In this document: in pieces, positions 8,645-14,575 of the stretch
How the letters are laid out: each line of letters starts with the position of its first letter
Position numbering within the stretch: position 1 is the stretch's first letter
Assembly: GCA_002399565.1 (NCBI GenBank)
Contig: DHDW01000022.1
Location: forward strand, 31,704 to 47,075
DNA length: 15,372 nt
Source of the DNA: Bacteroidales bacterium UBA4866
GTDB taxonomy: Bacteria; Bacteroidota; Bacteroidia; Bacteroidales; P3
Direction: 5' to 3'
Position numbers and translations under genes: made by a program
Notes under the pieces: generated by a model
The model's input: only the letters and a program-made list of their open reading frames with translations
Databases searched by the model: none
What the model was told of the DNA's origin: nothing

Positions 8645-8752
8645 AAAATAGTTACCTAAGTTACTCAAATTACCCTCTAAAAAAAAGGTTTGAGGGAAAA
8701 AACAAAAACCTTTTCAAAACATAGTAACTTAAGTAACTTTGGTAACTATTTT
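8645..8752. repeat. Imperfect 30-bp inverted repeat built from 9-bp units
   Basis: The arms 8645-8674 and 8723-8752 are reverse complements at 26 of 30 positions. Each arm is itself periodic: GTTAC/ATTAC at 8651, 8660 and 8669, and GTAAC at 8724, 8733 and 8742, all spaced 9 bp. The 48-nt centre contains further complementary pieces (AAAAGGTTT against AAACCTTTT) and a small hairpin CCCTC...GAGGG (8674-8697), so a long stem or cruciform could form. The left arm starts 3 bp after the end of the GATT-arm element. Confidence 0.8.
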
Positions 8753-8759
8753 TCATGAG

Positions 8760-8845
8760 ATTCCGTCTTGCGGGATTCTTTCAACCAAAGCAACAAAGTC
8801 GATGAGTCCGACTCCCACACAACCAAAAATCCCGCACTACGAAAT
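8760..8845. repeat. GC-richer 18-bp inverted repeat with inner hairpin
   Basis: ATTCCGTCTTGCGGGATT (8760-8777) and AATCCCGCACTACGAAAT (8828-8845) are complementary at 15 of 18 positions, with a perfect 9-bp inner run TGCGGGATT. Between them, GAGTC-C-GACTC (8804-8814) is a second palindrome, and AGTCG/CGACT (8797-8801/8809-8813) offers an alternative stem with a 7-nt loop. The block is clearly richer in G+C than its surroundings, as expected for a REP-like or structured-RNA element. It lies about 175 bp before the kinase start. Confidence 0.65.
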
Positions 8846-8930
8846 CAACAAAATTATGGTTCAGATAAACAACTCCAAACTCTTCAACAACAATTTGCAA
8901 TTCTTAATAAGTTTGAAATTCAGTTGTTTG

Positions 8931-8938
8931 TAATTTTG
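8931..8938 (+). promoter_or_regulatory. Possible upstream -7 box (TAATTTTG)
   Basis: TAATTTTG matches the Bacteroidota -7 consensus TAnnTTTG exactly. No good -33 TTTG lies about 20 nt upstream: the nearest, at 8912-8915, leaves only a 15-nt spacer. If active it would be a second, more distal start for the kinase gene. Confidence 0.3.
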
Positions 8939-8961
8939 CAGGAAATTATTTCATCAAATTT

Positions 8962-8993
8962 TTTGGAAAAACTTAATTTGTGTTGTATCTTCG
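8962..8993 (+). promoter_or_regulatory. Bacteroidota-type promoter for the hybrid kinase
   Basis: A -33 TTTG (8962-8965) is followed after a 20-nt spacer by TATCTTCG (8986-8993), a one-mismatch form of TAnnTTTG. Transcription would start near 8998-9000, leaving a leader of about 20 nt before the ATG at 9021. Spacing and position are both as expected for the primary Bacteroidota sigma factor. Confidence 0.6.
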
Positions 8994-9020
8994 CATGCTA
9001 ATTCACTTGTGTAATCACCT

Positions 9021-11684
9021 ATGCAGACTATTAAACTTATTAAAACTACTTATAGGTTAGTTGCGATAATGGTTCTTTTCATTGTCCCTATAATTGCTTT
9101 TGCTTCAAACTCTAAACAAAAAACTATTCTCTATGTGAGTTCTTTTGCAGAAACTACTTATTGGTCTCAGAAAACGGAAGAGTCTCTTCTAAAAACTTTC
9201 AAAAGTGAAAACTATAATATAAATCTACTGCGTCTTTATTTGGATGAAGAAAAGACTCCAAAGCTTGAAGATAGGATTGAGATTGTTAAAAATTTCTTTA
9301 AAAATAATAAGGAGAAGATTGATGTTATTGTTGTCTTTGATTACGGTGCAACTAAGACTTTCCTTAATTATTCTGATTCCATAATTTCTAAAATTCCTAT
9401 TGTTTTTGCTTCGGAGGTTGATACGGAAAGCGAAATCAAGTTTAAGAATATTACTGGTTTATCTTTTGTTTATGGTGTCTCGCAAACTTATAAATGTGGT
9501 TTGAGGATTTTCCCTAACACTAAAAAGGTATATGTTTGGGCTGATAAGAGTCCTACGGGTAAGCTTTTTATTAAGGAGGCTATGGCCAAATTGAAGGGAT
9601 ATAATCCTGATGTCGAAATTGAGTATGGGTTGAATGTTGGTTCTTTAGATGAGCTAAGAAAGAAATGTAGGAGTTTGGATTCTAATTCTTTTGTTATTTA
9701 TGGTACCTGGTCTTTGGACTCTTTGGGAAGGAAATATAGTGATGAGGTTCTGGCTGATATATTTTTTAAGGAAGTAAAGGTGCCAATGTTTTGTACTTAC
9801 GATGAGAGAATTGGTAAGGGTTTCTTAGGTGGTTTTGTACAAACTCCTGAAATAAATGCAGTTTATGCAACAAGAAAAGCTATTAGAATTTTAAATGGTG
9901 AATTTGTTGACAGAATGGAAATTGAACATATTTTTCCAACTCCAATTTTTGATGTAAGAGGTATTGTTAGGCATGATGGTAGTGTTAAGGCTTTACCCAA
10001 TAGTTCTGTTTTGGTTAATAAATACTCTGGATATTTTTTAAGATATCATATCTTCTTAATTCCAATTATTATTTTATTTCTTTTGATTTTGTTCTTTCTC
10101 TATTCCTTTTTTTCCCAAAGATATAGAAATTCAAAGCTGAGAAAATCGTTGAGAGAGAAAGAGGTTAGTGAAAAGAATTTGCAGGAAAATGTAAAAATTC
10201 TTTCTTCTGCCATGCCTTCATTCAGAATTCTTTCGTGGGTGTATAACGATAGAACTAAAAGTTTCAATTATGGTGTTACTGATGATAATGGTATTTTGGA
10301 GATTAATAAAGAGGGGGATCTATCTATTGCAAAGAGTTTTGTAAGTGAGGAGTTTGAGGAGAAATTTACGGATTTCTTTTCTAAATTGGATTTAGTGAAG
10401 GATATGCATGAGTTTCATCTTGAATATTTTGGTCGTATTCCAGGAGAAGTAAAGGATACATGGTGGGAGATTAAGGGTACTATTAATGAGTGTGAGGATT
10501 CTGAGGGGAAATATAAGATTTTAAAAGCCATTCATATTAATATTCATAGATATAAGCAAATTGAGATTAGGCTTAATGATGCTTTGGACAGGGCAATTAG
10601 GAGTGATAAGTTAAAGTCTAATTTTATAGCAAATATTACTCACGAAATAAGAACTCCTTTAAATGCTATTACTGGTTTTGCTAATCTTATTAATTCGGAT
10701 ATTGATGAGGAATTGAGAATTGAATACTCTAATATTATTAAAGAAAACAGTGATAAACTTATAGAGATTATTAATGATATTATTCTTATCAGTGAAATTC
10801 AATCGGGTTATTTTGAGCTTAAAACAATTGTTTTAGACCTTAGTCAATATATTTCTGAGCTTGATAGTATTTTCCGCTATCGTTTCCCTTCCAACATTGA
10901 GTTTATTGTTGAAAACCCATATCAATCATGTATTGTTGAGGTTGATAAGAATAGGCTTTTCCATATTATTAAAATATTTATTGATAATGCCATTAAGTTT
11001 ACTCAACAAGGCTTCGTTAAACTTGGATATAAGATTGAGGATAATGGTATTAGGTTTTATTGTCAGGATAGCGGAATAGGGATTAAGGAAGAGGATAAAG
11101 ATAATGTATTTACTCTTTTTGAAAAAGTTGATTCTACCAAGCAGGGAACGGGATTAGGCTTGGGTATTGTGAAGTCCCTTGTTAATAAGATGGGAGGGAA
11201 ATATGGTGTGGAATCGGAGATAGAAAAGGGTAGTTGTTTTTGGTTTTGGTTGCCTTCTAAGAAAATTATTACTGATAAGGAATCAAAACTAAGCAATGTG
11301 GAGATTGAAAGTATGATGGAAACAAAGTATAAGGTTTTGATTATTGAAAATGATAATTCGACTTCATCCCTTTTTAAAGATAATGATTTTAGTTCCATTT
11401 ACGATGTATATACCTCTTCTCCAATAATTGAAGAGATTATGGAGTGTATTTCTCTCAATCCTCCTGAGATAATTCTTCTTGCTCAAAAAGCACAATATTT
11501 GGATGACTACAACACTCTTAAACAAATAAAAATGGAATATACTTCAATTCCTGTAATTATTGTTTCAGAACAATTGCTTTTTCACGAAAAAGCTAAACTT
11601 CTTAATGCAGGATGTAATGAATTTATTGAACTGCCAATTGATTTTAGAAGTTTACATAAGAAGATAAATGGGCTAATTGGCTAA
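9021..11684 (+). CDS. Hybrid sensor histidine kinase with ABC-substrate-binding-like sensor and degenerate receiver
   Basis: The protein has 887 residues. In order: N-terminal membrane/signal segment (about 12-29); extracytoplasmic domain (about 33-335) like the ABC substrate-binding sensor group (KTILYVSSFAETTYWSQKTE, then VDVIVVFDYGATKT-like and IPIVFASEVD strands); transmembrane helix (about 342-365); linker and PAS-like region (about 370-510); HisKA with H-box NITHEIRTPLNA (phospho-acceptor His541); HATPase with N-box Asn656, G1 DSGIGI (683-688) and G2 GTGLGLGI (709-716). All catalytic motifs look intact. The C-terminal domain (about 770-887) has a receiver fold pattern (KVLIIENDN, IPVIIVSEQ, FIELPID), but the phospho-acceptor Asp is Ala821 and the conserved Lys is Leu871, so it should not accept phosphate. 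No partner regulator or His-phosphotransfer protein is adjacent. The ligand is unknown. T- and G-rich codon use differs from the recO side. Confidence 0.9.
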   Translation: MQTIKLIKTTYRLVAIMVLFIVPIIAFASNSKQKTILYVSSFAETTYWSQKTEESLLKTFKSENYNINLLRLYLDEEKTPKLEDRIEIVKNFFKNNKEKIDVIVVFDYGATKTFLNYSDSIISKIPIVFASEVDTESEIKFKNITGLSFVYGVSQTYKCGLRIFPNTKKVYVWADKSPTGKLFIKEAMAKLKGYNPDVEIEYGLNVGSLDELRKKCRSLDSNSFVIYGTWSLDSLGRKYSDEVLADIFFKEVKVPMFCTYDERIGKGFLGGFVQTPEINAVYATRKAIRILNGEFVDRMEIEHIFPTPIFDVRGIVRHDGSVKALPNSSVLVNKYSGYFLRYHIFLIPIIILFLLILFFLYSFFSQRYRNSKLRKSLREKEVSEKNLQENVKILSSAMPSFRILSWVYNDRTKSFNYGVTDDNGILEINKEGDLSIAKSFVSEEFEEKFTDFFSKLDLVKDMHEFHLEYFGRIPGEVKDTWWEIKGTINECEDSEGKYKILKAIHINIHRYKQIEIRLNDALDRAIRSDKLKSNFIANITHEIRTPLNAITGFANLINSDIDEELRIEYSNIIKENSDKLIEIINDIILISEIQSGYFELKTIVLDLSQYISELDSIFRYRFPSNIEFIVENPYQSCIVEVDKNRLFHIIKIFIDNAIKFTQQGFVKLGYKIEDNGIRFYCQDSGIGIKEEDKDNVFTLFEKVDSTKQGTGLGLGIVKSLVNKMGGKYGVESEIEKGSCFWFWLPSKKIITDKESKLSNVEIESMMETKYKVLIIENDNSTSSLFKDNDFSSIYDVYTSSPIIEEIMECISLNPPEIILLAQKAQYLDDYNTLKQIKMEYTSIPVIIVSEQLLFHEKAKLLNAGCNEFIELPIDFRSLHKKINGLIG

Positions 11685-13022
11685 GGCTTTAAGCTGTTTT
11701 ACTTGTGCAATTACCAAAAAAGTTGTTATTATGGTTGAACCCAAATCGCTTATTGGCATTGCCCACCAAACACCTTTTATCCCCATAGAATGGGGTAGGA
11801 TTATAAGTAATGGAGTTAGGAGAATGACTTGTCGAATAAGAGAAAGAAATATTGATTTTTTTGCCTTACCTATCGACTGGAAGAAATTGGAAGAAACTAT
11901 TTGAAAACCTGCAATAGGGAAAACAATAAACACAATTCTAAATCCTTCAATTGCTATTTCAACTAATTCATGGTCTGTTGTGAATGCCATACTAATTGTT
12001 CTTGGGAATAGTTCAACAGCAATAAAGGCTATCAACATAACCAAAACTCCCCATTTGGCTGCTTTATAGTACGTTGTCAAAACTCTATCATAATGCTTTG
12101 CTCCATAATTATAGCCAACTATTGGTTGCATTCCCTGTGTTATTCCAAAAACAATCATCACAAAAATAAAAGCAACACGATTAATTATACCATAAGCTCC
12201 AATTGCAAGGTCGCCTCCATATTTTTGAAGACTGTAATTTATCAAAACAACAACAAAACAAGCAGCTGCATTCATCAAAAAAGGAGATAAGCCTATTGAG
12301 AATATATCTAAAATAATCTTTCCTTTAAAACGAAATATCTCTCTTGAAAAGAAGACCACCTTATTTCTTTTCATGAAGATAAGTATAAGCCAAATAAGAG
12401 CAATAAATTGAGATATTACGGTTGCCCACGCAGCTCCTTTAATGCCCCACTCAAAAACAAAGATGAATATGGAAACAAGAATTATGTTGATTATAACCGA
12501 AAAAATGGTAACTACCATTGCCAATCGAGGGTTTCCAGATGAGCGTACAATTGCATTTAATCCAAAGAAAAGATGAGTTACTATGTTTCCAATAAGGATA
12601 ATAAACATAAAGTCTCTTGCATATTTTATGGTTTGGTCGCTTCCTCCAAAAAAATATAAAATTTCATTTAAGAAGGGGAGGGTTGAGAGTGTGAATAGCG
12701 TACCAATAATAATACTTAATATTACAACATTACCCAAAACATTTCTTGCATAAATATTGTCTTTTCTTCCTAAGCTAATTGAAACTAATGTTGCTCCTCC
12801 AACTCCTACCAATGTCCCAAAGGCTGCCGAAAGGTTCATAAGAGGAAAGGTTAGAGCTAATCCAGAAATTGCTAATGCTCCAAGTTTTTGACCAATAAAA
12901 ATGCTATCTATAATGTTGTACAAAGACGAGGCGATCATAGCAATAATTGCAGGGAAGGCATACCTACGTAACAAACATCCTATATCGTCTCTTTCTAAAA
13001 GAAGGGATTTATCTTCACTCAT
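11673..13022 (-). CDS. MATE family multidrug/Na+ efflux transporter
   Basis: The protein has 449 residues, the usual MATE length, with about 12 hydrophobic helices in two halves. Family landmarks include the N-terminal LLRRYAFPAIIAMIASSLYN and IDSIFIGQKLG, the mid-protein GLNAIVRSSGNPRLAM, and in the second half GITQGMQPIVGYNYGAKHYDR followed later by FFQSIGKAKKSI. MATE proteins sit in the inner membrane and export cationic drugs or metabolites in exchange for Na+ or H+. The substrate cannot be read from sequence. The overall style is closest to the MepA-like branch, on general appearance only. The gene is convergent with the kinase, and the two stop regions overlap by 12 nt (11673-11684). 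It is divergent from the sigma-factor operon. A TAATTTTG box lies 12 nt ahead of its start codon. Confidence 0.93.
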   Translation of the reverse strand: MSEDKSLLLERDDIGCLLRRYAFPAIIAMIASSLYNIIDSIFIGQKLGALAISGLALTFPLMNLSAAFGTLVGVGGATLVSISLGRKDNIYARNVLGNVVILSIIIGTLFTLSTLPFLNEILYFFGGSDQTIKYARDFMFIILIGNIVTHLFFGLNAIVRSSGNPRLAMVVTIFSVIINIILVSIFIFVFEWGIKGAAWATVISQFIALIWLILIFMKRNKVVFFSREIFRFKGKIILDIFSIGLSPFLMNAAACFVVVLINYSLQKYGGDLAIGAYGIINRVAFIFVMIVFGITQGMQPIVGYNYGAKHYDRVLTTYYKAAKWGVLVMLIAFIAVELFPRTISMAFTTDHELVEIAIEGFRIVFIVFPIAGFQIVSSNFFQSIGKAKKSIFLSLIRQVILLTPLLIILPHSMGIKGVWWAMPISDLGSTIITTFLVIAQVKQLKALAN

Positions 13023-13033
13023 AATTAAGTTTG

Positions 13034-13041
13034 CAAAATTA
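13034..13041 (-). promoter_or_regulatory. -7 box for the MATE gene (TAATTTTG)
   Basis: Read on -, TAATTTTG matches TAnnTTTG exactly. Transcription should begin about 5-7 nt past it, near 13028, so the mRNA leader before the ATG (13022) would be only about 6 nt. A convincing -33 TTTG is not present: the nearest TTG leaves a 26-nt spacer. Confidence 0.45.
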
Positions 13042-13224
13042 CGAAATTAATTATATTTCCCCATCTACAATTAAAATAGTTTTACATAAATATATATGTA
13101 ATGGCTAATTAATGTAAGAGTAAAATTATATTTTTATTTCAGTAGAATGGAATCAAGTAATAATAAATTAGATCTTTGTTTTAAAATTTTAAAATTTGAT
13201 TCTAAAAAAAAGCAAAACTTTATC

Positions 13225-13232
13225 TACTTTTG
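13225..13232 (+). promoter_or_regulatory. -7 box ahead of the sigma-factor operon (TACTTTTG)
   Basis: TACTTTTG matches TAnnTTTG exactly. Transcription would start near 13239, giving a leader of about 110 nt before the sigma-factor ATG, long enough to hold the 13246-13311 ORF and its hairpin. The -33 element is weak: the TTTG at 13195-13198 leaves a 26-nt spacer. An ECF promoter recognised by the encoded sigma factor itself would look different and was not identified. Confidence 0.45.
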
Positions 13233-13245
13233 TTTATTCTAGGCA

Positions 13246-13311
13246 ATGAAAAGAATTATTATTTTGGTTATGGCTGTAACTTTTCGCCATAACCAAACGT
13301 CTTGCTTATGA
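13246..13311 (+). CDS. Possible 21-residue leader peptide
   Basis: An ATG about 7 nt after the predicted transcription start opens a frame beginning MKRIIILVMAVTF and ending TSCL before TGA. The first 13 residues look like the start of a signal peptide (Lys-Arg, then a hydrophobic run), after which the sequence becomes polar. Codons 7-18 form the perfect 12-bp hairpin at 13263-13297. It could be a regulatory leader peptide whose translation affects the hairpin, or the remnant of a lost secreted protein gene. No family is recognised, and such a short frame can arise by chance. Confidence 0.25.
   Translation: MKRIIILVMAVTFRHNQTSCL
13263..13297 (+). promoter_or_regulatory. Perfect 12-bp hairpin in the sigma-factor leader
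   Basis: TTTGGTTATGGC (13263-13274) and GCCATAACCAAA (13286-13297) are exact reverse complements around an 11-nt loop. No T-run follows, so it is not a classical intrinsic terminator. It lies in the predicted mRNA leader, 53 nt before the sigma start codon. Roles as an RNA structure controlling expression or as a protein-binding palindrome are both possible. Confidence 0.6.
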
Positions 13312-13349
13312 ATATGGCTAATAACAAATGAAACTTATAATATTACTAA

Positions 13350-13829
13350 ATGACATTAGAAGATTACAATCAATGCGTTATTGACTATTCCAAAGGGGTT
13401 TATAGGTTTGTTTTTAAGCAAATAAACGACTCCGAAAAGGCAAAAGATATAGTGCAAGAGAGTTTTTTGAGATTGTGGCAAAAGAGAAAAGATATTGATG
13501 TTAAGAAAGTGAAAGCCTATCTTTTTAATACTGCATACCATAAGCTGATAGATGACATTAGAAAGAATAAGTATTTGGAAGACGAAACAAAGATTGTTGA
13601 TAGGGGATATCAATACCAAAACCCAGATGTAAAAGATATAATCAATGATGCATTAAATACTCTTCCTCAAATACAAAAATCAGTTCTTTTATTAAGAGAT
13701 GGACAAGGTTATAGCTATAACGAAATAGGGGAAATGCTAAATTTAAGCCAGCAACAAGTTAAGGTATATATTTATAGGGCAAGGGTAAGTGTGAAAGAAT
13801 ACATTAAAGATGTTAATAATATAATTTAA
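13350..13829 (+). CDS. ECF-type RNA polymerase sigma factor
   Basis: The protein has 159 residues, typical of an ECF sigma factor with only regions 2 and 4. Region 2 (about 8-70) includes YRFVFKQINDSEKAKDIVQE and SFLRLWQKR, the usual core-binding and -10-recognition signature, followed by AYLFNTAYHKLIDDIRK. Region 4 (about 93-155) contains LNTLPQIQKSVLLLRDGQGY, then SYNEIGEMLNLSQQQVKVYI, the -35-binding helix-turn-helix. It would direct polymerase to a small regulon, commonly an envelope or surface response in Bacteroidota. A probable membrane anti-sigma gene starts 15 nt downstream, so its activity is probably controlled by sequestration. There is no SusC-type receptor with an N-terminal signalling domain nearby within the window. 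Confidence 0.93.
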   Translation: MTLEDYNQCVIDYSKGVYRFVFKQINDSEKAKDIVQESFLRLWQKRKDIDVKKVKAYLFNTAYHKLIDDIRKNKYLEDETKIVDRGYQYQNPDVKDIINDALNTLPQIQKSVLLLRDGQGYSYNEIGEMLNLSQQQVKVYIYRARVSVKEYIKDVNNII

Positions 13830-13844
13830 TAATTTTAAAAGAAA

Positions 13845-14546
13845 ATGATTAGTAAGGAGAATTATCAATCGTATCTTCTTGATAGAATAGAAGGAGTTCT
13901 ATCGGAGAAAGATAATACGGAATTAGACAAGTTCTTAGAGCAAAATCCAGAGCTTATTCCTTTGGAAGATGAATATGATAATAACATAAAGATAGACGAC
14001 AATTACGGAGTAGTATATCCAAATTTTGATAATCTTATTCGCTCCGAAAGAAAACTTATGCCAATTATTATTAAATACACTTCAATTGCTGCAATGATAA
14101 CCCTCTTAATAACAGTTACCATACTCTTTTTTAATAATGGGAAAGAGAAACAACAAAGTATTCCTATTGCAAAAACAATTCTAAAAGATATAAATGAAAA
14201 CACAAATATAGAATTAGTAGAACCCTCAACCATTAAAAGAGAGAAAACAATAATAAATAAATCCCCTAAACCAATTGCCAAAAACAAGGAAAAAATAGAG
14301 AAGATTGAGGAAAATAAATTGGTTAATGCAGAAACTAAATCGGAGCTTATAGCCATTCAAATCTCAGATACAATTAAATTAGTTGCAAATAATCTAATAG
14401 AATATGTTGAAGTATTTGAGCCGAAACCAAAGATAGATACAATATATATATATACTAATTGGCTCTGCAAGTATGAGAAAACACCGACAAAGCAACCTTA
14501 CCAAAGGATACAAAACTCAATAAGAGGATTTCTTGCAAATAAATAA
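13845..14546 (+). CDS. Probable membrane anti-sigma factor
   Basis: The protein has 233 residues. The N-terminus (ISKENYQSYLLDRIEGVLSE, then DNTELDKFLEQNPEL) has the Bacteroidota anti-sigma form, a short cytoplasmic helical domain without the zinc HxxxCxxC motif. One transmembrane helix follows at about residues 75-96 (IIIKYTSIAAMITLLITVTI). The remaining 135 residues are predicted to face the periplasm and are Lys/Glu/Ile-rich without a recognised fold. The N-terminal part would hold the ECF sigma factor inactive until an envelope signal is sensed. The placement, 15 nt after the sigma gene, supports this pairing. A 13-bp TA run at 14442-14454 lies inside the C-terminal coding part. The ligand or protease partner is unknown. 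Confidence 0.75.
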   Translation: MISKENYQSYLLDRIEGVLSEKDNTELDKFLEQNPELIPLEDEYDNNIKIDDNYGVVYPNFDNLIRSERKLMPIIIKYTSIAAMITLLITVTILFFNNGKEKQQSIPIAKTILKDINENTNIELVEPSTIKREKTIINKSPKPIAKNKEKIEKIEENKLVNAETKSELIAIQISDTIKLVANNLIEYVEVFEPKPKIDTIYIYTNWLCKYEKTPTKQPYQRIQNSIRGFLANK

Positions 14547-14575
14547 AAAGAATAATAACTAAAAATAAGATAAGA

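Larger units (their letters stand above)
8270..9020. other. 751-bp non-coding repeat-rich region between recO and the kinase gene
   Basis: No convincing protein gene is present here. From left to right it holds a 12-bp tandem duplication, an element bounded by inverted arms (8290-8642) with a 21-bp minisatellite inside, a palindrome with 9-bp periodicity (8645-8752), a GC-richer inverted repeat (8760-8845), then about 110 bp of ordinary AT-rich DNA and promoter-like boxes for the kinase gene. The small reading frames in it overlap the repeats and lack supporting protein signatures. Each element is listed separately. Confidence 0.8.
13023..13349. other. 327-bp divergent intergenic region between MATE and sigma genes
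   Basis: It contains a -7 box for each direction, a 7-bp palindrome (TTACATA 13082-13088 / TATGTAA 13095-13101), an 18-bp motif (13136-13153) shared 16/18 with the window start, a self-complementary TTTTAAAATTTTAAAA stretch around 13180-13195, and a possible leader ORF with hairpin ahead of the sigma gene. The rest is AT-rich without recognisable content. Confidence 0.7.

Noticed and set aside
8450..8659. Plus-strand frame of 69 residues through the 21-bp repeat (CPLYF repeats)
   Set aside because: It is the opposite-strand reading of the minisatellite. Its Cys/Pro/Phe/Tyr-rich text follows from the DNA repeat.
8797..8845. Hammerhead-ribozyme-like strings (GATGAGTCC followed later by ACGAAAT)
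   Set aside because: The conserved CTGATGA core reads TCGATGA here, and the bases before GAAA cannot pair with GTCC to form stem II. The match is partial and probably accidental.
8739..9001. Two overlapping short plus-strand frames (64 and 77 residues)
   Set aside because: They cross the GC-rich inverted repeat and the kinase promoter boxes, overlap each other in different frames, one begins at a TTG, and neither shows a recognisable protein signature.
13082..13101. TTACATA/TATGTAA palindrome as a transcription-factor operator
   Set aside because: The sequence is very AT-rich, so a 7-bp palindrome here has little weight. No known operator consensus was recognised.
14442..14454. TA dinucleotide run in the anti-sigma gene as a phase-variation tract
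   Set aside because: It is only about six units long and encodes an ordinary IYIY stretch in an AT-rich gene. Chance is sufficient.
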